Shown piece by piece: positions 38,401 to 45,763 of a DNA stretch of 64,000 nucleotides; positions within the stretch are counted from its first letter, which is position 1, and the number at the start of each line of letters is the position of its first letter. A program made the translations under genes and the position numbers. Under the pieces are notes generated by a model, which was given only the letters and a program-made list of their open reading frames with translations, had not been told where the DNA came from and did not search any database. The stretch comes from Megamonas hypermegale. Lineage in GTDB: Bacteria; Bacillota; Negativicutes; Selenomonadales; Selenomonadaceae. The DNA lies in assembly GCF_900187035.1 (NCBI RefSeq), contig NZ_LT906446.1, positions 1,426,001-1,490,000 of the forward strand. The letters run 5' to 3'.

Positions 38401-38763
38401 GCCATTACCTTGCCCAATTCGAACTTCTTCCACTCGTAAATTTAAATGTTTTATATCATTTAATGCAAACATAGCTAAAATACTACGCCATTCACCAACA
38501 ATTCTTTCATGAAAACCTTTTACAAATTGTTGCTCGGTTCCTTCCTTATCAAAAAGAGCCATTTCAAATAACAACGGACGTGCCCAAACATCTGGAATAG
38601 AATCTATTGTTCCGATATCTTTTATCGAACCACTAACCGCAATACTTTTTATCAATGCATTTAAAAAATCATATTCTTTATCTTCCCAAACGCTAGTTTT
38701 ATCTGGTGTAACTGCAGAATTTTCTTTTAGTTTTGGTAACATTGGAAAATATTGATTTGCCAT
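35404..38763 (-). CDS. Giant protein with C-terminal actin/Hsp70-type ATPase domain
   Basis: 1119 residues. The C-terminal half shows the actin-superfamily motifs in order: PHOSPHATE-1 IGIDFGTSSTMIYYR near 580, a CONNECT-like LDTELESVATALYF near 765, PHOSPHATE-2 ICLDIGAGTTDIS near 788, and ADENOSINE IYIGGNGARIL near 920. There is no Hsp70 substrate-binding domain. The N-terminal 570 residues have no motif I recognise; they are mixed alpha/beta with no membrane helix. AAGGAG precedes the ATG. It starts 12 bases after the tubulin-like gene and overlaps the next gene. The general plan (large protein with Hsp70-like ATPase) is reminiscent of SrfB-type proteins, but I cannot claim homology. Function unknown; it is probably cytoplasmic. 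Confidence 0.85.
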   Translation of the reverse strand: MANQYFPMLPKLKENSAVTPDKTSVWEDKEYDFLNALIKSIAVSGSIKDIGTIDSIPDVWARPLLFEMALFDKEGTEQQFVKGFHERIVGEWRSILAMFALNDIKHLNLRVEEVRIGQGNGNIERILNILKPQERNISDDTNWDILYIIFYKDIPIGLTSPMTLVASAADYVSMFNGNLPKPWSSDGLYLMDPIPYLTKEEICALYSWLNKLADNINAHVKDNRDNERFLNILDCIRKFADDAKKACQSYQISNMNNFQYKNNMLKIHAGIFKYLDSAVKAKEATAKDSAVRLIVSDSRKPEQDILLVSTKMLHDFANEYNLPTTQIIVWPGITANDIDDIDVYDNGTSIGNINLNNAKYYNPEMFFTEYMAVMDPGGDALKGTIKIRGEELLASEDLGAILPIRKELLEFFTPEDIADRLSIEDDGNNYLIHFAFPLSGVYGEGHDFDFVKAYPKKDLIYLQTNIPAIEIWPNIRRENWNRYYLYYENSEALNNKKDLGKDFFYVMPWKYNKNIIEGITENSISNQYTLRMNGYPEVLLCSVNASVRGNVRTQMIETGLLLLDKPKMVEADDLSNWRIGIDFGTSSTMIYYRDNNQLPKPLNFNSHLFQVTNSGPLRNNTFLRFIPSTTLGTDGSFFSIFHLLNTKKVHEEIKPLQDGHIFRMNALVLDYMIRKEKNHIDYNLKWQADDTGRYKATAYLEQICMQSTVEAAIAGVTKLRWSFSYPTAFSDEERESFRKMCIKAIECACEDTGFKPDVDELDTELESVATALYFNKLNNSDTNFSDGAICLDIGAGTTDISIISGQPGHIVYHTSILFAGRYLFNCIMRSGYYKEKMEVLKKSETYANISDIDTMMFDSDMKANSDQYLIELANITGKEDIKKMLEQIQFALAGILYYVGKILKYLSDNNIYVEGHVPDIYIGGNGARILYWITGGGSYDRKSVRLKVLKNIILSASGLQSDVDFNIYLSDKPKIEVAMGMLEDRPVQSMFNEEKMYQKIFGETEDEYVLNSVLSGAGFKISDTVKSDRDFVSAKDISAGIAIDDVNELDNFVKTFNENRKSIWLNGIKIDDVQRNEIKKRINSYYVSEKGKKVKEIHVEPIFIIGLKKLMEMLTSEHK

Positions 38764-38775
38764 TTTTTTATCTCC

Positions 38776-40251
38776 TTATCTTTTTTCACAACAAATATAA
38801 AGTGCGCGCAAAAATCGTCCAAATCCACTAGCATACTGATTTTCAGACGTACCTTCTGTCAAACGATACCATAATTCATTTATCGTTATATTTCCATTTT
38901 CATCATCTATACAGCTTTCAAACATAAATGGATTTATTTTTGCTGGCTGAACATCTACTATCACGCTTGGATTAATTAAATGAATTTCACGATTTTCCTT
39001 TTCTAATTGTTTTACCCAACTTATAAAGCACTCTGCATATTCTTCAAAGTTTTTTATTTCTAACATATCAACATTAGTATCTTCCAAATAATCAATAAAC
39101 CAAGGATATTGATACTTTTTCAATTTACCGGCAGATAAATCGCGTAATACAGGTTTTATCAAATGAACATAAGCAAATATGAATCGCGTAAATTGAGCAA
39201 ACCGTTCTTTAATATTCACTACAATATCTTTACTGTTTGTATCTATTTCAACAATATCAGGAAAATCACTCCATTGAATTTTATTATCATCTGCATGAGT
39301 GATATATGAACATTTTTTTAATTGTTTACTCTGATAAAAATCAATTGCTGCCAAAGCTCCATAAAAATCAACAATATGAGCGTCATTTTCTTGACTTGAA
39401 GACCCAACACTAAATTTTTGTACTGGTGCTAATACATTATCTCCAATAAAATACATTGAATGATATATATTTTCTTCTTTATTTTTAGCTGCATAATATT
39501 TAAGTGCTGCTTGTGTACTAGTCAAAAAATTTTCAGATGAAGCATATATTTCATTTGAAGATATACTACTTTTATCTGGTGAAAAAGAAAAATACGGTAA
39601 TATTAAAGCTCCACCTATGAGTACTTTTTTCTCTTCATATAAATCCTTAAACATTCCTTGTAATAATTTAGCTATTGTTGGCATACCAGCAGCTCCAGTA
39701 CCACCAAAAACAGAACCAGCTAAGAATATTTTAGCTACGGAACCTGTCTTAGCGTCCTGATTTACAAGTGTTTCAAAACGCTTCCATGGTTCTTCATTAT
39801 TTCCATCACTATCAGTTGATACCTTTTTAGCCATTACTGCTGCACCAATTGATGGATGTCCTCTAAAACCTTCATTCAATAAAATAGAACGTTCTTTTTT
39901 AGTATATAAAACTTCATATAAATCACCTATCGGCGTACCTTTATATGCTTGATACGACATAACATCATCTAAACACTTATCATGTTCTGTAGGATTCCAG
40001 ACAAAAGGATTAGCTAATTCTACTTTATTTTTAAAAATAGGCATATCATTTCCTACTTCTAATTTTTGAAATATATTATAACAATGAATAGCAGCACTAC
40101 TTCTTGCCAAATTTCCATTTCCTGTATCTGGGTCAATTGCCATTACATAAAAATTTTCATCAGTTGGAAACATTCCTGCCACACATAAATGTGTTAATGA
40201 TTCCATTACTTTAGCACCAGAGCCACCAATAGATATAAAATAATAACTCAT
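38776..40251 (-). CDS. Tubulin-like GTPase (not FtsZ)
   Basis: 491 residues. Tubulin-fold features: N-terminal glycine loop ISIGGSGAKVMESL, an acidic strand after MAIDPD, and the G-box GSVFGGTGAAGMPTIAKLL near 175-190 (compare GGGTGxG). It is longer than FtsZ and lacks its C-terminal tail peptide, so it fits the broad tubulin-like group (Pfam Tubulin_2, from memory) rather than cell division. The C-terminal 200 residues are mainly helical and unique. The ATG overlaps the stop of the upstream membrane-protein gene by four bases. Pairing with an actin-type ATPase gene 12 bases downstream is the striking feature. Whether it polymerises is unknown. Confidence 0.82.
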   Translation of the reverse strand: MSYYFISIGGSGAKVMESLTHLCVAGMFPTDENFYVMAIDPDTGNGNLARSSAAIHCYNIFQKLEVGNDMPIFKNKVELANPFVWNPTEHDKCLDDVMSYQAYKGTPIGDLYEVLYTKKERSILLNEGFRGHPSIGAAVMAKKVSTDSDGNNEEPWKRFETLVNQDAKTGSVAKIFLAGSVFGGTGAAGMPTIAKLLQGMFKDLYEEKKVLIGGALILPYFSFSPDKSSISSNEIYASSENFLTSTQAALKYYAAKNKEENIYHSMYFIGDNVLAPVQKFSVGSSSQENDAHIVDFYGALAAIDFYQSKQLKKCSYITHADDNKIQWSDFPDIVEIDTNSKDIVVNIKERFAQFTRFIFAYVHLIKPVLRDLSAGKLKKYQYPWFIDYLEDTNVDMLEIKNFEEYAECFISWVKQLEKENREIHLINPSVIVDVQPAKINPFMFESCIDDENGNITINELWYRLTEGTSENQYASGFGRFLRALYICCEKR

Positions 40252-40751
40252 TTTGTTATTCCGCCTTTCATTTTACGTATTTTTATAGCTCCAATAGGAG
40301 TATATTTATAATTTGCCGGAGTAAACAATACACTGCACACGTAATAGCCGATAACCCCAAAAAATACAATAAATAATAAACAAATCGCAAAACTCATTGG
40401 CGATTTTGAATCTATAATTGAATAAATAAATGGTACAATAATGCATAAAAGTATATTAATAATACCAATCAAACACCAAAGACTACGACGACCAACAATT
40501 GTTGGATAAACAATTTTTATTACGAATCGCGTTAAAATATACCATAACAAAGTTAATAAACATGATAATATGCCCATAACTCGTACTAATCCACTATAAT
40601 GTTTTACCCATTCAGAATAATTTATTCCACCAGCTTTTAAGATTACAGATTTAGCTATTGGTGAACCAATAAAATAAACTATCAAACTAATAACAAAGAA
40701 AATTATTATAATACTAGCTATAGATACAATTGTCTTTGTATTTCTGTTCAT
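40248..40751 (-). CDS. Four-helix membrane protein of the tubulin/actin-like cluster
   Basis: 167 residues, family not recognised. Four membrane helices are predicted by eye (about 7-29, 55-72, 92-112, 120-142) with a basic C-terminal tail (KIRKMKGGITK) likely in the cytoplasm. GAGGATG precedes the ATG. The stop overlaps the tubulin-like start (ATGA-type junction), so translation is probably coupled, suggesting that this protein brings the tubulin-like protein to the membrane; that is inference. Confidence 0.75.
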   Translation of the reverse strand: MNRNTKTIVSIASIIIIFFVISLIVYFIGSPIAKSVILKAGGINYSEWVKHYSGLVRVMGILSCLLTLLWYILTRFVIKIVYPTIVGRRSLWCLIGIINILLCIIVPFIYSIIDSKSPMSFAICLLFIVFFGVIGYYVCSVLFTPANYKYTPIGAIKIRKMKGGITK

Positions 40752-40785
40752 AAAAACACATCCTCACAAATTTATTTATTTTATA

Positions 40786-42090
40786 TCACTTTGTTTGTAT
40801 TACTAAATTCATATTAACTAAAGATGGCTGAGCTGTAGATAACACTGAATCTTTAAGAGATTCTGCAATGTGTAAAAAGTTAACCGTTTTTGAACCATCA
40901 AATTGTCCCATGTTTACAGCACTACTATCCATATTCCATGCTCTTATCCAGTCCGGCAAAATAAGACCTGTATCTTCTGGTCTAATAGCTATATGAATTA
41001 AATTTATACTATTTGGTGTTAAGGTTTTTTCTCCTGTAAAATTAACAGAAACTAAATAATTATCTTGTTGAGATTCATCTGGCTTAAATATACATTTTAT
41101 ATCTCCAGATTGCTCACTTTCTTGCCATTGTCCATCTTTTAACACCCATACTTTTATATCAGGATTGAGTTTATTCATATCTAAATTACAACCATCAGTA
41201 GCTGGAGAATAATTAAAACTTGCTGTTAAAGATGAATTTTCATCTAAAGAATCAATATCATATTCTTTTAAAGTTTGATTTGGCAAAGATAATTGCTCAT
41301 CAGAAAAAATATTATTACTATCCTTTATTTCCATATTTGAAAGGTCTGCTGCTTTATCCATTAAATTTTCTGAGAATACTAGATATTGCACTTCATTTGT
41401 TTTTGCATATCTATTTTTCCAAAGTTGTATAAATTTCTTGACTTCACTATCTTGACCTAAAATAAACATATAAAATGGACGATATTTAGATGGATCATTT
41501 CCACTATCATAATCAAACTTAGCAGCATTTAATCCCACATCAAAGATTTCACCTTTAAATGGATTTTTTACACCAATAATAGCAACGGATAAATGCTGTG
41601 AAAAATATTTTTCCTTTAATTGTTTAGTTACATTGCTCCAATCAGAATCACTTTCAAATAAATCTGTAATAATAATTGATAAATGATTTGTATCAGCATT
41701 TTCTACAACATTATAGATAGCTGTAATAGTTTCATCATAACTTGCACCATCTGCAAATTTTCTATGTTCTCTACCTTCTAATGGTTTTATATCTTTCCCA
41801 AAACCATAAAATTTTATATTTCCCATTGAACTTCCAATATCATCTAAATCATCTGGTAAAGCTCGATATGCATTATCTTGAGCTATAGTAGTATAGCCTT
41901 TCATTGAATACGTAGCATCCCAATATACATCAATATCTGTTGTTTTATTCTCCCCTTGTTCCGAAGGAGCAAATACAATTGATGGTATTTCTGTAGAAGA
42001 TGTTTCATCTACAGCACATCCACTAAATATTGGTGTTAAAAATATACAACAAAAAAGATATAATATCACTTTTTTCATATTTTTTACCAT
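40786..42090 (-). CDS. VWA-like lipoprotein, first gene of the tubulin/actin-like cluster
   Basis: 434 residues. The signal peptide has a lipobox-like IFSGC with C25, so it is probably a lipoprotein. The following domain looks like a von Willebrand A fold: IDVYWDATYSMKGY carries a D58-x-T-x-S62 variant of the metal-site DxSxS, and a second acidic strand SIIITDLFESD has D144. The C-terminal 180 residues are beta-rich with no known motif. GGGAGG lies eight bases before the ATG. A 34-nt palindrome lies just upstream. VWA proteins often work with AAA or chaperone ATPases; here the partner could be the actin-type ATPase. Function unknown. Confidence 0.78.
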   Translation of the reverse strand: MVKNMKKVILYLFCCIFLTPIFSGCAVDETSSTEIPSIVFAPSEQGENKTTDIDVYWDATYSMKGYTTIAQDNAYRALPDDLDDIGSSMGNIKFYGFGKDIKPLEGREHRKFADGASYDETITAIYNVVENADTNHLSIIITDLFESDSDWSNVTKQLKEKYFSQHLSVAIIGVKNPFKGEIFDVGLNAAKFDYDSGNDPSKYRPFYMFILGQDSEVKKFIQLWKNRYAKTNEVQYLVFSENLMDKAADLSNMEIKDSNNIFSDEQLSLPNQTLKEYDIDSLDENSSLTASFNYSPATDGCNLDMNKLNPDIKVWVLKDGQWQESEQSGDIKCIFKPDESQQDNYLVSVNFTGEKTLTPNSINLIHIAIRPEDTGLILPDWIRAWNMDSSAVNMGQFDGSKTVNFLHIAESLKDSVLSTAQPSLVNMNLVIQTK

Positions 42091-42127
42091 AATTACAACC
42101 TCCCATAAAAAAATATATATAATTCAA

Positions 42128-42161
42128 AACTTCAACTAAATACTAGTATTTAGTTGAAGTT
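42128..42161. promoter_or_regulatory. Perfect 34-nt palindrome between the XRE gene and the VWA lipoprotein gene
   Basis: The arm AACTTCAACTAAATACT is followed immediately by its exact reverse complement, with no spacer. It begins 18 bases after the XRE stop and ends 37 bases before the lipoprotein start; the intervening minus-strand sequence is T-rich. It may be the XRE gene's terminator, an operator for the XRE protein, or both. The long perfect arms without a loop fit an operator better than an ordinary terminator. Confidence 0.6.
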
Positions 42162-42179
42162 ATAAAAATTTCTATAAAT

Positions 42180-42401
42180 TTATACATTTCTATCACTTAT
42201 TAAATAAGCTGCGTCTATAGATAGTTTTTCAGCAATTAAAAGTAAAACTTGTATACTAGGCATCTGCTTACCACATTCAATTTTACTCAAATATTGTGGT
42301 GAAATTCCTACCATATTCGCCAATTTAGTCTGGTCTATATCCTTTAATTGACGATAATATTTTATTTTAGCTCCTATTTGACGATATTTATTATTCAACA
42401 T
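42180..42401 (-). CDS. XRE-family small helix-turn-helix regulator (copy 1)
   Basis: 73 residues, essentially a lone HTH_3 domain: IGAKIKYYRQLKDIDQTKLA, then VGISPQYLSKIECGKQMPS with the recognition helix, then LLIAEKLSIDAAYLI. I use the ATG at 42401, which has AAAAGAG nearby; the frame runs eight codons further without a ribosome site. It resembles the second XRE gene at 43.1 kb (shared KIxYYRxLK, QQ/TKLA, QYLSKIExGK). It lies just upstream of the VWA lipoprotein gene on the same strand, so it probably regulates that run. Confidence 0.8.
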   Translation of the reverse strand: MLNNKYRQIGAKIKYYRQLKDIDQTKLANMVGISPQYLSKIECGKQMPSIQVLLLIAEKLSIDAAYLISDRNV

Positions 42402-43022
42402 ATAACTCTTTTCCCATTCCTTCATAAAAATAATAAATTATACAAAATATTATATCATTTGCATTAATAACATTTTCGTATAAATAGGCGTAATAATAAA
42501 CTTTATAGAACTACTACCATCTTTAATAATTTATTTTTTACAATAACCAGTAATTTTATCAAAATTCTTATAAAAACCCTCTAAAATAAATCCTATTCTT
42601 TACTATTTCTAATAAATTCATATACTATTAAAAAAATATATATTATTCTATCTGTAGTTCCATATGTTCACTATATTTAACGCAAAATATTTATACTTTT
42701 ATATTATCACCTTCCTTGCTATTTATAATTATTTTTTACTTTTATATTATTACCACCTTCTATATTTTTATATCCATATATTAATCTCATTAATTTAAAA
42801 TAATTTTTTAATTAATAGAAACCCTATCCCTTTATATCAAAAATCTTTTTATAATATTTTAAAAACCTATTATCAAATTATAACTACTAATTACTTATAT
42901 CACAATCAATAATAAAAATTTAATAATTATTCTTATATATGTTATAAAATTATTCATATAACATTCACTTACCTTTATTTTAGTTAAAATAAATATTCCA
43001 ATTTTATAATTTCAACAAAAAA
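42402..43022. other. AT-rich non-coding gap between the two XRE genes
   Basis: About 620 bases of very AT-rich sequence with no convincing open frame, RNA or terminator. It contains two related copies of ACTTTTATATTATNACC-type sequence (42695-42714 and 42738-42760, 43 bases apart), which on the minus strand read GAAGGTGATAAT and GAAGGTGGTAATAAT, like orphan ribosome sites. It could be decayed gene remnants. Confidence 0.4.
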
Positions 43023-43238
43023 CTATTCTTTTATTAAATCAATAAAATTAATTTCTAATACGACAGCAATTTTATGTATTAATCCTCTATTACAAAAACA
43101 TTTTCCATGTTCAATCTTAGATAAATATTGTCTAGTTACCCCTATTTCTTTGGCTAAATCTTGTTGATTTATTTCTTTTAAATTTCTATAATAAATAATT
43201 TTAGCTCCCGTTTTTTTTAATTCTTCCCTAATTTCCAT
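43023..43238 (-). CDS. XRE-family small helix-turn-helix regulator (copy 2)
   Basis: 71 residues: ELKKTGAKIIYYRNLKEINQQDLA, then IGVTRQYLSKIEHGKCFCN, then HKIAVVLEINFIDLI, a stand-alone HTH_3 domain. The ATG at 43238 is 12 bases after AGGAGG; the frame extends 16 codons further without a site. It is similar in size and sequence to the XRE gene 620 bases downstream, so the pair looks like a duplication. Both face the tubulin/actin-like run. Alternatively they are independent regulators of unknown genes. Confidence 0.78.
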   Translation of the reverse strand: MEIREELKKTGAKIIYYRNLKEINQQDLAKEIGVTRQYLSKIEHGKCFCNRGLIHKIAVVLEINFIDLIKE

Positions 43239-43585
43239 TAAAAATATTTTCCTCCTTTTATAAAATAAATATATACCTTTTATCAATAAAAATCATCATA
43301 TTTTATTAATAAATTTAAATATCTTTTTTATACATAATCATTATTATTTTATTCAAATATAAAACAATTAAAATTTTTAGTATAAATTTTTCATATATAT
43401 CATTTCATTTTCACTATTTTTTTAATTTATTCTTTTTATAAAATATACAATATAGTGTATGGAAGATTGATTTTTACTGTTTTTCTATTTGAAATTTGAT
43501 ATAATAAACATAAACTTTTAAGTTACAAAGATACAAAATTAAGTATATTTATATATAATCTATTTAAATGTTAGAAGGTGTTATT
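43239..43585. promoter_or_regulatory. AT-rich divergent region with extended -10 promoter for the UbiB-like gene
   Basis: There is no gene in this 347-base stretch. On the plus strand TGA TATAAT (43497-43505) is an extended -10 about 80 bases upstream of the kinase-like gene; no good -35 is visible. On the minus strand the AGGAGG of the XRE gene lies at its left edge. Confidence 0.5.
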
Positions 43586-45181
43586 GTGCTTAATATTCCT
43601 CAAAAAACTAAATATAGTTCTTCTCGTCGTTTAAGAGAAATGATTATTGTTCTACGTAAGCATAATATTCTTCGTGGCAATATAACACCTGAAAAAATGC
43701 GTTTAATTTTAGAAGATTTAGGTCCAACATTTGTTAAACTAGGTCAAATTCTCTCTTTAAAACCTGGTTTTTTGCCAGCCGATTATGCTCTTGAACTCAC
43801 AAAACTACAAACAAGAGCCAATCCTTTAGATTTTGCCATAATTGAAAAATGTCTTGAAAATGAATACAACAAAAAATTAGATGCTATTTTTGAATACATT
43901 GACCCAGAAGCTTTAGGTTCTGCCTCCATTGCTCAAGTGCACAAAGCAACTTTAAAAAGTGGTGAAAAAGTGGTCTTAAAAGTTCAACGCCCTGGCATTT
44001 ATGACATTATGGCTAAAGATATTGTTTTATTAAAACGTGCCGTTTCTATTTTGCAATTGTTTAAATCCTCACCTGGTGTTTTAGATTTTAATGCCATATT
44101 AGATGAAATGTGGAGTATTACAAAACAAGAAATGGATTTCATGACAGAAGCTGAACATATTGATGAATTTCGTCGCCTAAATTCCGATGAAGCCTTTATT
44201 GATTGCCCATATGTAAAACATGAATTAACAACAGCTCGTGTACTCGCTATGGAATATATAGATGGTATTCGCATAGATGAAATTGATAAATTAAAATCTA
44301 AAGGCTATAATGTCGAAGAATTAGGCTTTCGTTTAGGTCAAAATTATGTAAAACAAATTGTTGATGATGGTTATTTCCATGCTGACCCTCATCCAGGTAA
44401 TATTTGGATAAAAAATGGAAAAATAATCTGGCTCGACTTAGGTATGATGGGTAGATTATCTACAAAAGAACGCGATGCACTAAAAAGAGCTGTATTTTCA
44501 CTTGTTCAACATGATACGTATGAAATGAAAAATGCCGTCTTAACGTTAGGTAAACCGCAAGCCAAACTTAATCATATCAGCCTTTATGAAGATATTGACA
44601 CCTTAATGAACCGTTATGGTGATACTAATTTTCAAACGCTGCGACTCAGCGAATTAGCTCATGACATAATCACAGTATCAAGAAAACATAAAATTGCTAT
44701 AAATCCTGGTTTAAGTATGTTTGCCCGCGGCGTTGTTACAATTGAATCAGTACTTAAAATCTGCTGTCCCGATATAAATTTCATTGATATATTTTCTTCT
44801 TACATGAAAGATGATTTTAAGCGCAATTTTAGCTGGCAAGAAGAATTTACTAAATTCAAGCGTGATAGCTATATAATGCTACAAAAATCCCTTCATCTCC
44901 CCGAACAGGTATCCGATATTTTAAAAATGACCATGAGCGGTCAAACAAAAGTTAATCTCGATGTGACTGGTTCTGAAGAACCATTGCGTCGCCTCGATAA
45001 AATGATTAATAAACTTATTTTAGGTATAATCTGTTCTGCTTTATTACTAGGTTCTAGTATAATTTGTACAACCAATATGACACCTCAAATCATGGAAATT
45101 CCTATCTTGGGTGTTGTTGGTTATCTAGTAGCAGTATTTTTATCTATCCGTTTAATGATAAATATATATAAAGAGAAATGA
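43586..45181 (+). CDS. UbiB/AarF-family (ABC1) atypical kinase-like protein
   Basis: About 532 residues. Family motifs: KLGQILSLKPGFLP (the KxGQ signature), GSASIAQVHKATLKSG with the alanine-rich nucleotide loop, VLKVQRPGI with the lysine, DGYFHADPHPGNIWI and WLDLGMMGRL. Two C-terminal membrane helices (about 470-525) anchor it. In other bacteria the family supports quinone or isoprenoid-lipid metabolism; which applies here is not shown. I prefer GTG at 43586, preceded by AGAAGGTG; an in-frame ATG at 43568 has no site. aroH follows after 60 bases. Confidence 0.9.
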   Translation: MLNIPQKTKYSSSRRLREMIIVLRKHNILRGNITPEKMRLILEDLGPTFVKLGQILSLKPGFLPADYALELTKLQTRANPLDFAIIEKCLENEYNKKLDAIFEYIDPEALGSASIAQVHKATLKSGEKVVLKVQRPGIYDIMAKDIVLLKRAVSILQLFKSSPGVLDFNAILDEMWSITKQEMDFMTEAEHIDEFRRLNSDEAFIDCPYVKHELTTARVLAMEYIDGIRIDEIDKLKSKGYNVEELGFRLGQNYVKQIVDDGYFHADPHPGNIWIKNGKIIWLDLGMMGRLSTKERDALKRAVFSLVQHDTYEMKNAVLTLGKPQAKLNHISLYEDIDTLMNRYGDTNFQTLRLSELAHDIITVSRKHKIAINPGLSMFARGVVTIESVLKICCPDINFIDIFSSYMKDDFKRNFSWQEEFTKFKRDSYIMLQKSLHLPEQVSDILKMTMSGQTKVNLDVTGSEEPLRRLDKMINKLILGIICSALLLGSSIICTTNMTPQIMEIPILGVVGYLVAVFLSIRLMINIYKEK

Positions 45182-45241
45182 CCATATCATTGCTATAAAT
45201 TAATAATTCATATAAATATACAATAGAAAGGAAGTCATAAT

Positions 45242-45598
45242 ATGCAAGGTATACGAGGTGCTATTACTGTAGAAAACGATACAAAAGAAGAAATTATTGT
45301 AGCTGTACAAAAAATGCTCAAATCTATTTTATCTGAAAATGATATTACAAGCGAAGATATTGGCGCTGCTATTTTCAGTGCTACTGATGACATAAAATCT
45401 GCTTTTCCTGCTTTTGCTGCCCGCCAATTACCCGGCTGGAATTTAGTTCCTCTATTTGATGCACAACAATTAGATATTGAAAATAGCATTAGAAAATGTA
45501 TCCGTGTATTACTCTTAGTTAATACTGATAAAACACAAAAAGAAATTAAACATATTTACTTAGGTAGAGCTGCTACCCTTCGTCCTGATATTCACTAA
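45242..45598 (+). CDS. aroH: Chorismate mutase, AroH type
   Basis: Monofunctional chorismate mutase of 118 residues, converting chorismate to prephenate for Phe/Tyr synthesis. It has the trimeric AroH fold: IRGAITVENDTKEEI at the N-terminus with the first active-site arginine, SATDDIKSAFPAFAAR in the middle, IRVLLLVNT and HIYLGRAATLRPD at the end. AAAGGAAG precedes the ATG. It is probably co-transcribed with the UbiB-like gene and is followed by a terminator. pheA and aroF of the same pathway are 3-4 kb away. Confidence 0.93.
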   Translation: MQGIRGAITVENDTKEEIIVAVQKMLKSILSENDITSEDIGAAIFSATDDIKSAFPAFAARQLPGWNLVPLFDAQQLDIENSIRKCIRVLLLVNTDKTQKEIKHIYLGRAATLRPDIH

Positions 45599-45627
45599 AA
45601 CAATTCCTAAATATTTAGGAATTGTTT
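45598..45627 (+). terminator. Terminator of aroH
   Basis: The perfect hairpin CAATTCCTAAAT/ATTTAGGAATTG is followed by TTTTT, directly after the aroH stop. Confidence 0.85.
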
Positions 45628-45763
45628 TTATATAGGTATTTACCTTTTATTTGTAATTAAATAATATATTTTACTTATGATTTAATTAATGGTAAAATAT
45701 TATCAACTTAAGGAAATCATTACATTAATATATTTTATCTTACGAAAGAAGGCTTATCCTATT

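Noticed and set aside
42695-42760. Start of a CRISPR-like or tandem repeat array
   Set aside because: There are only two imperfect copies, AT-rich, with no spacers of constant size and no cas genes in the window.
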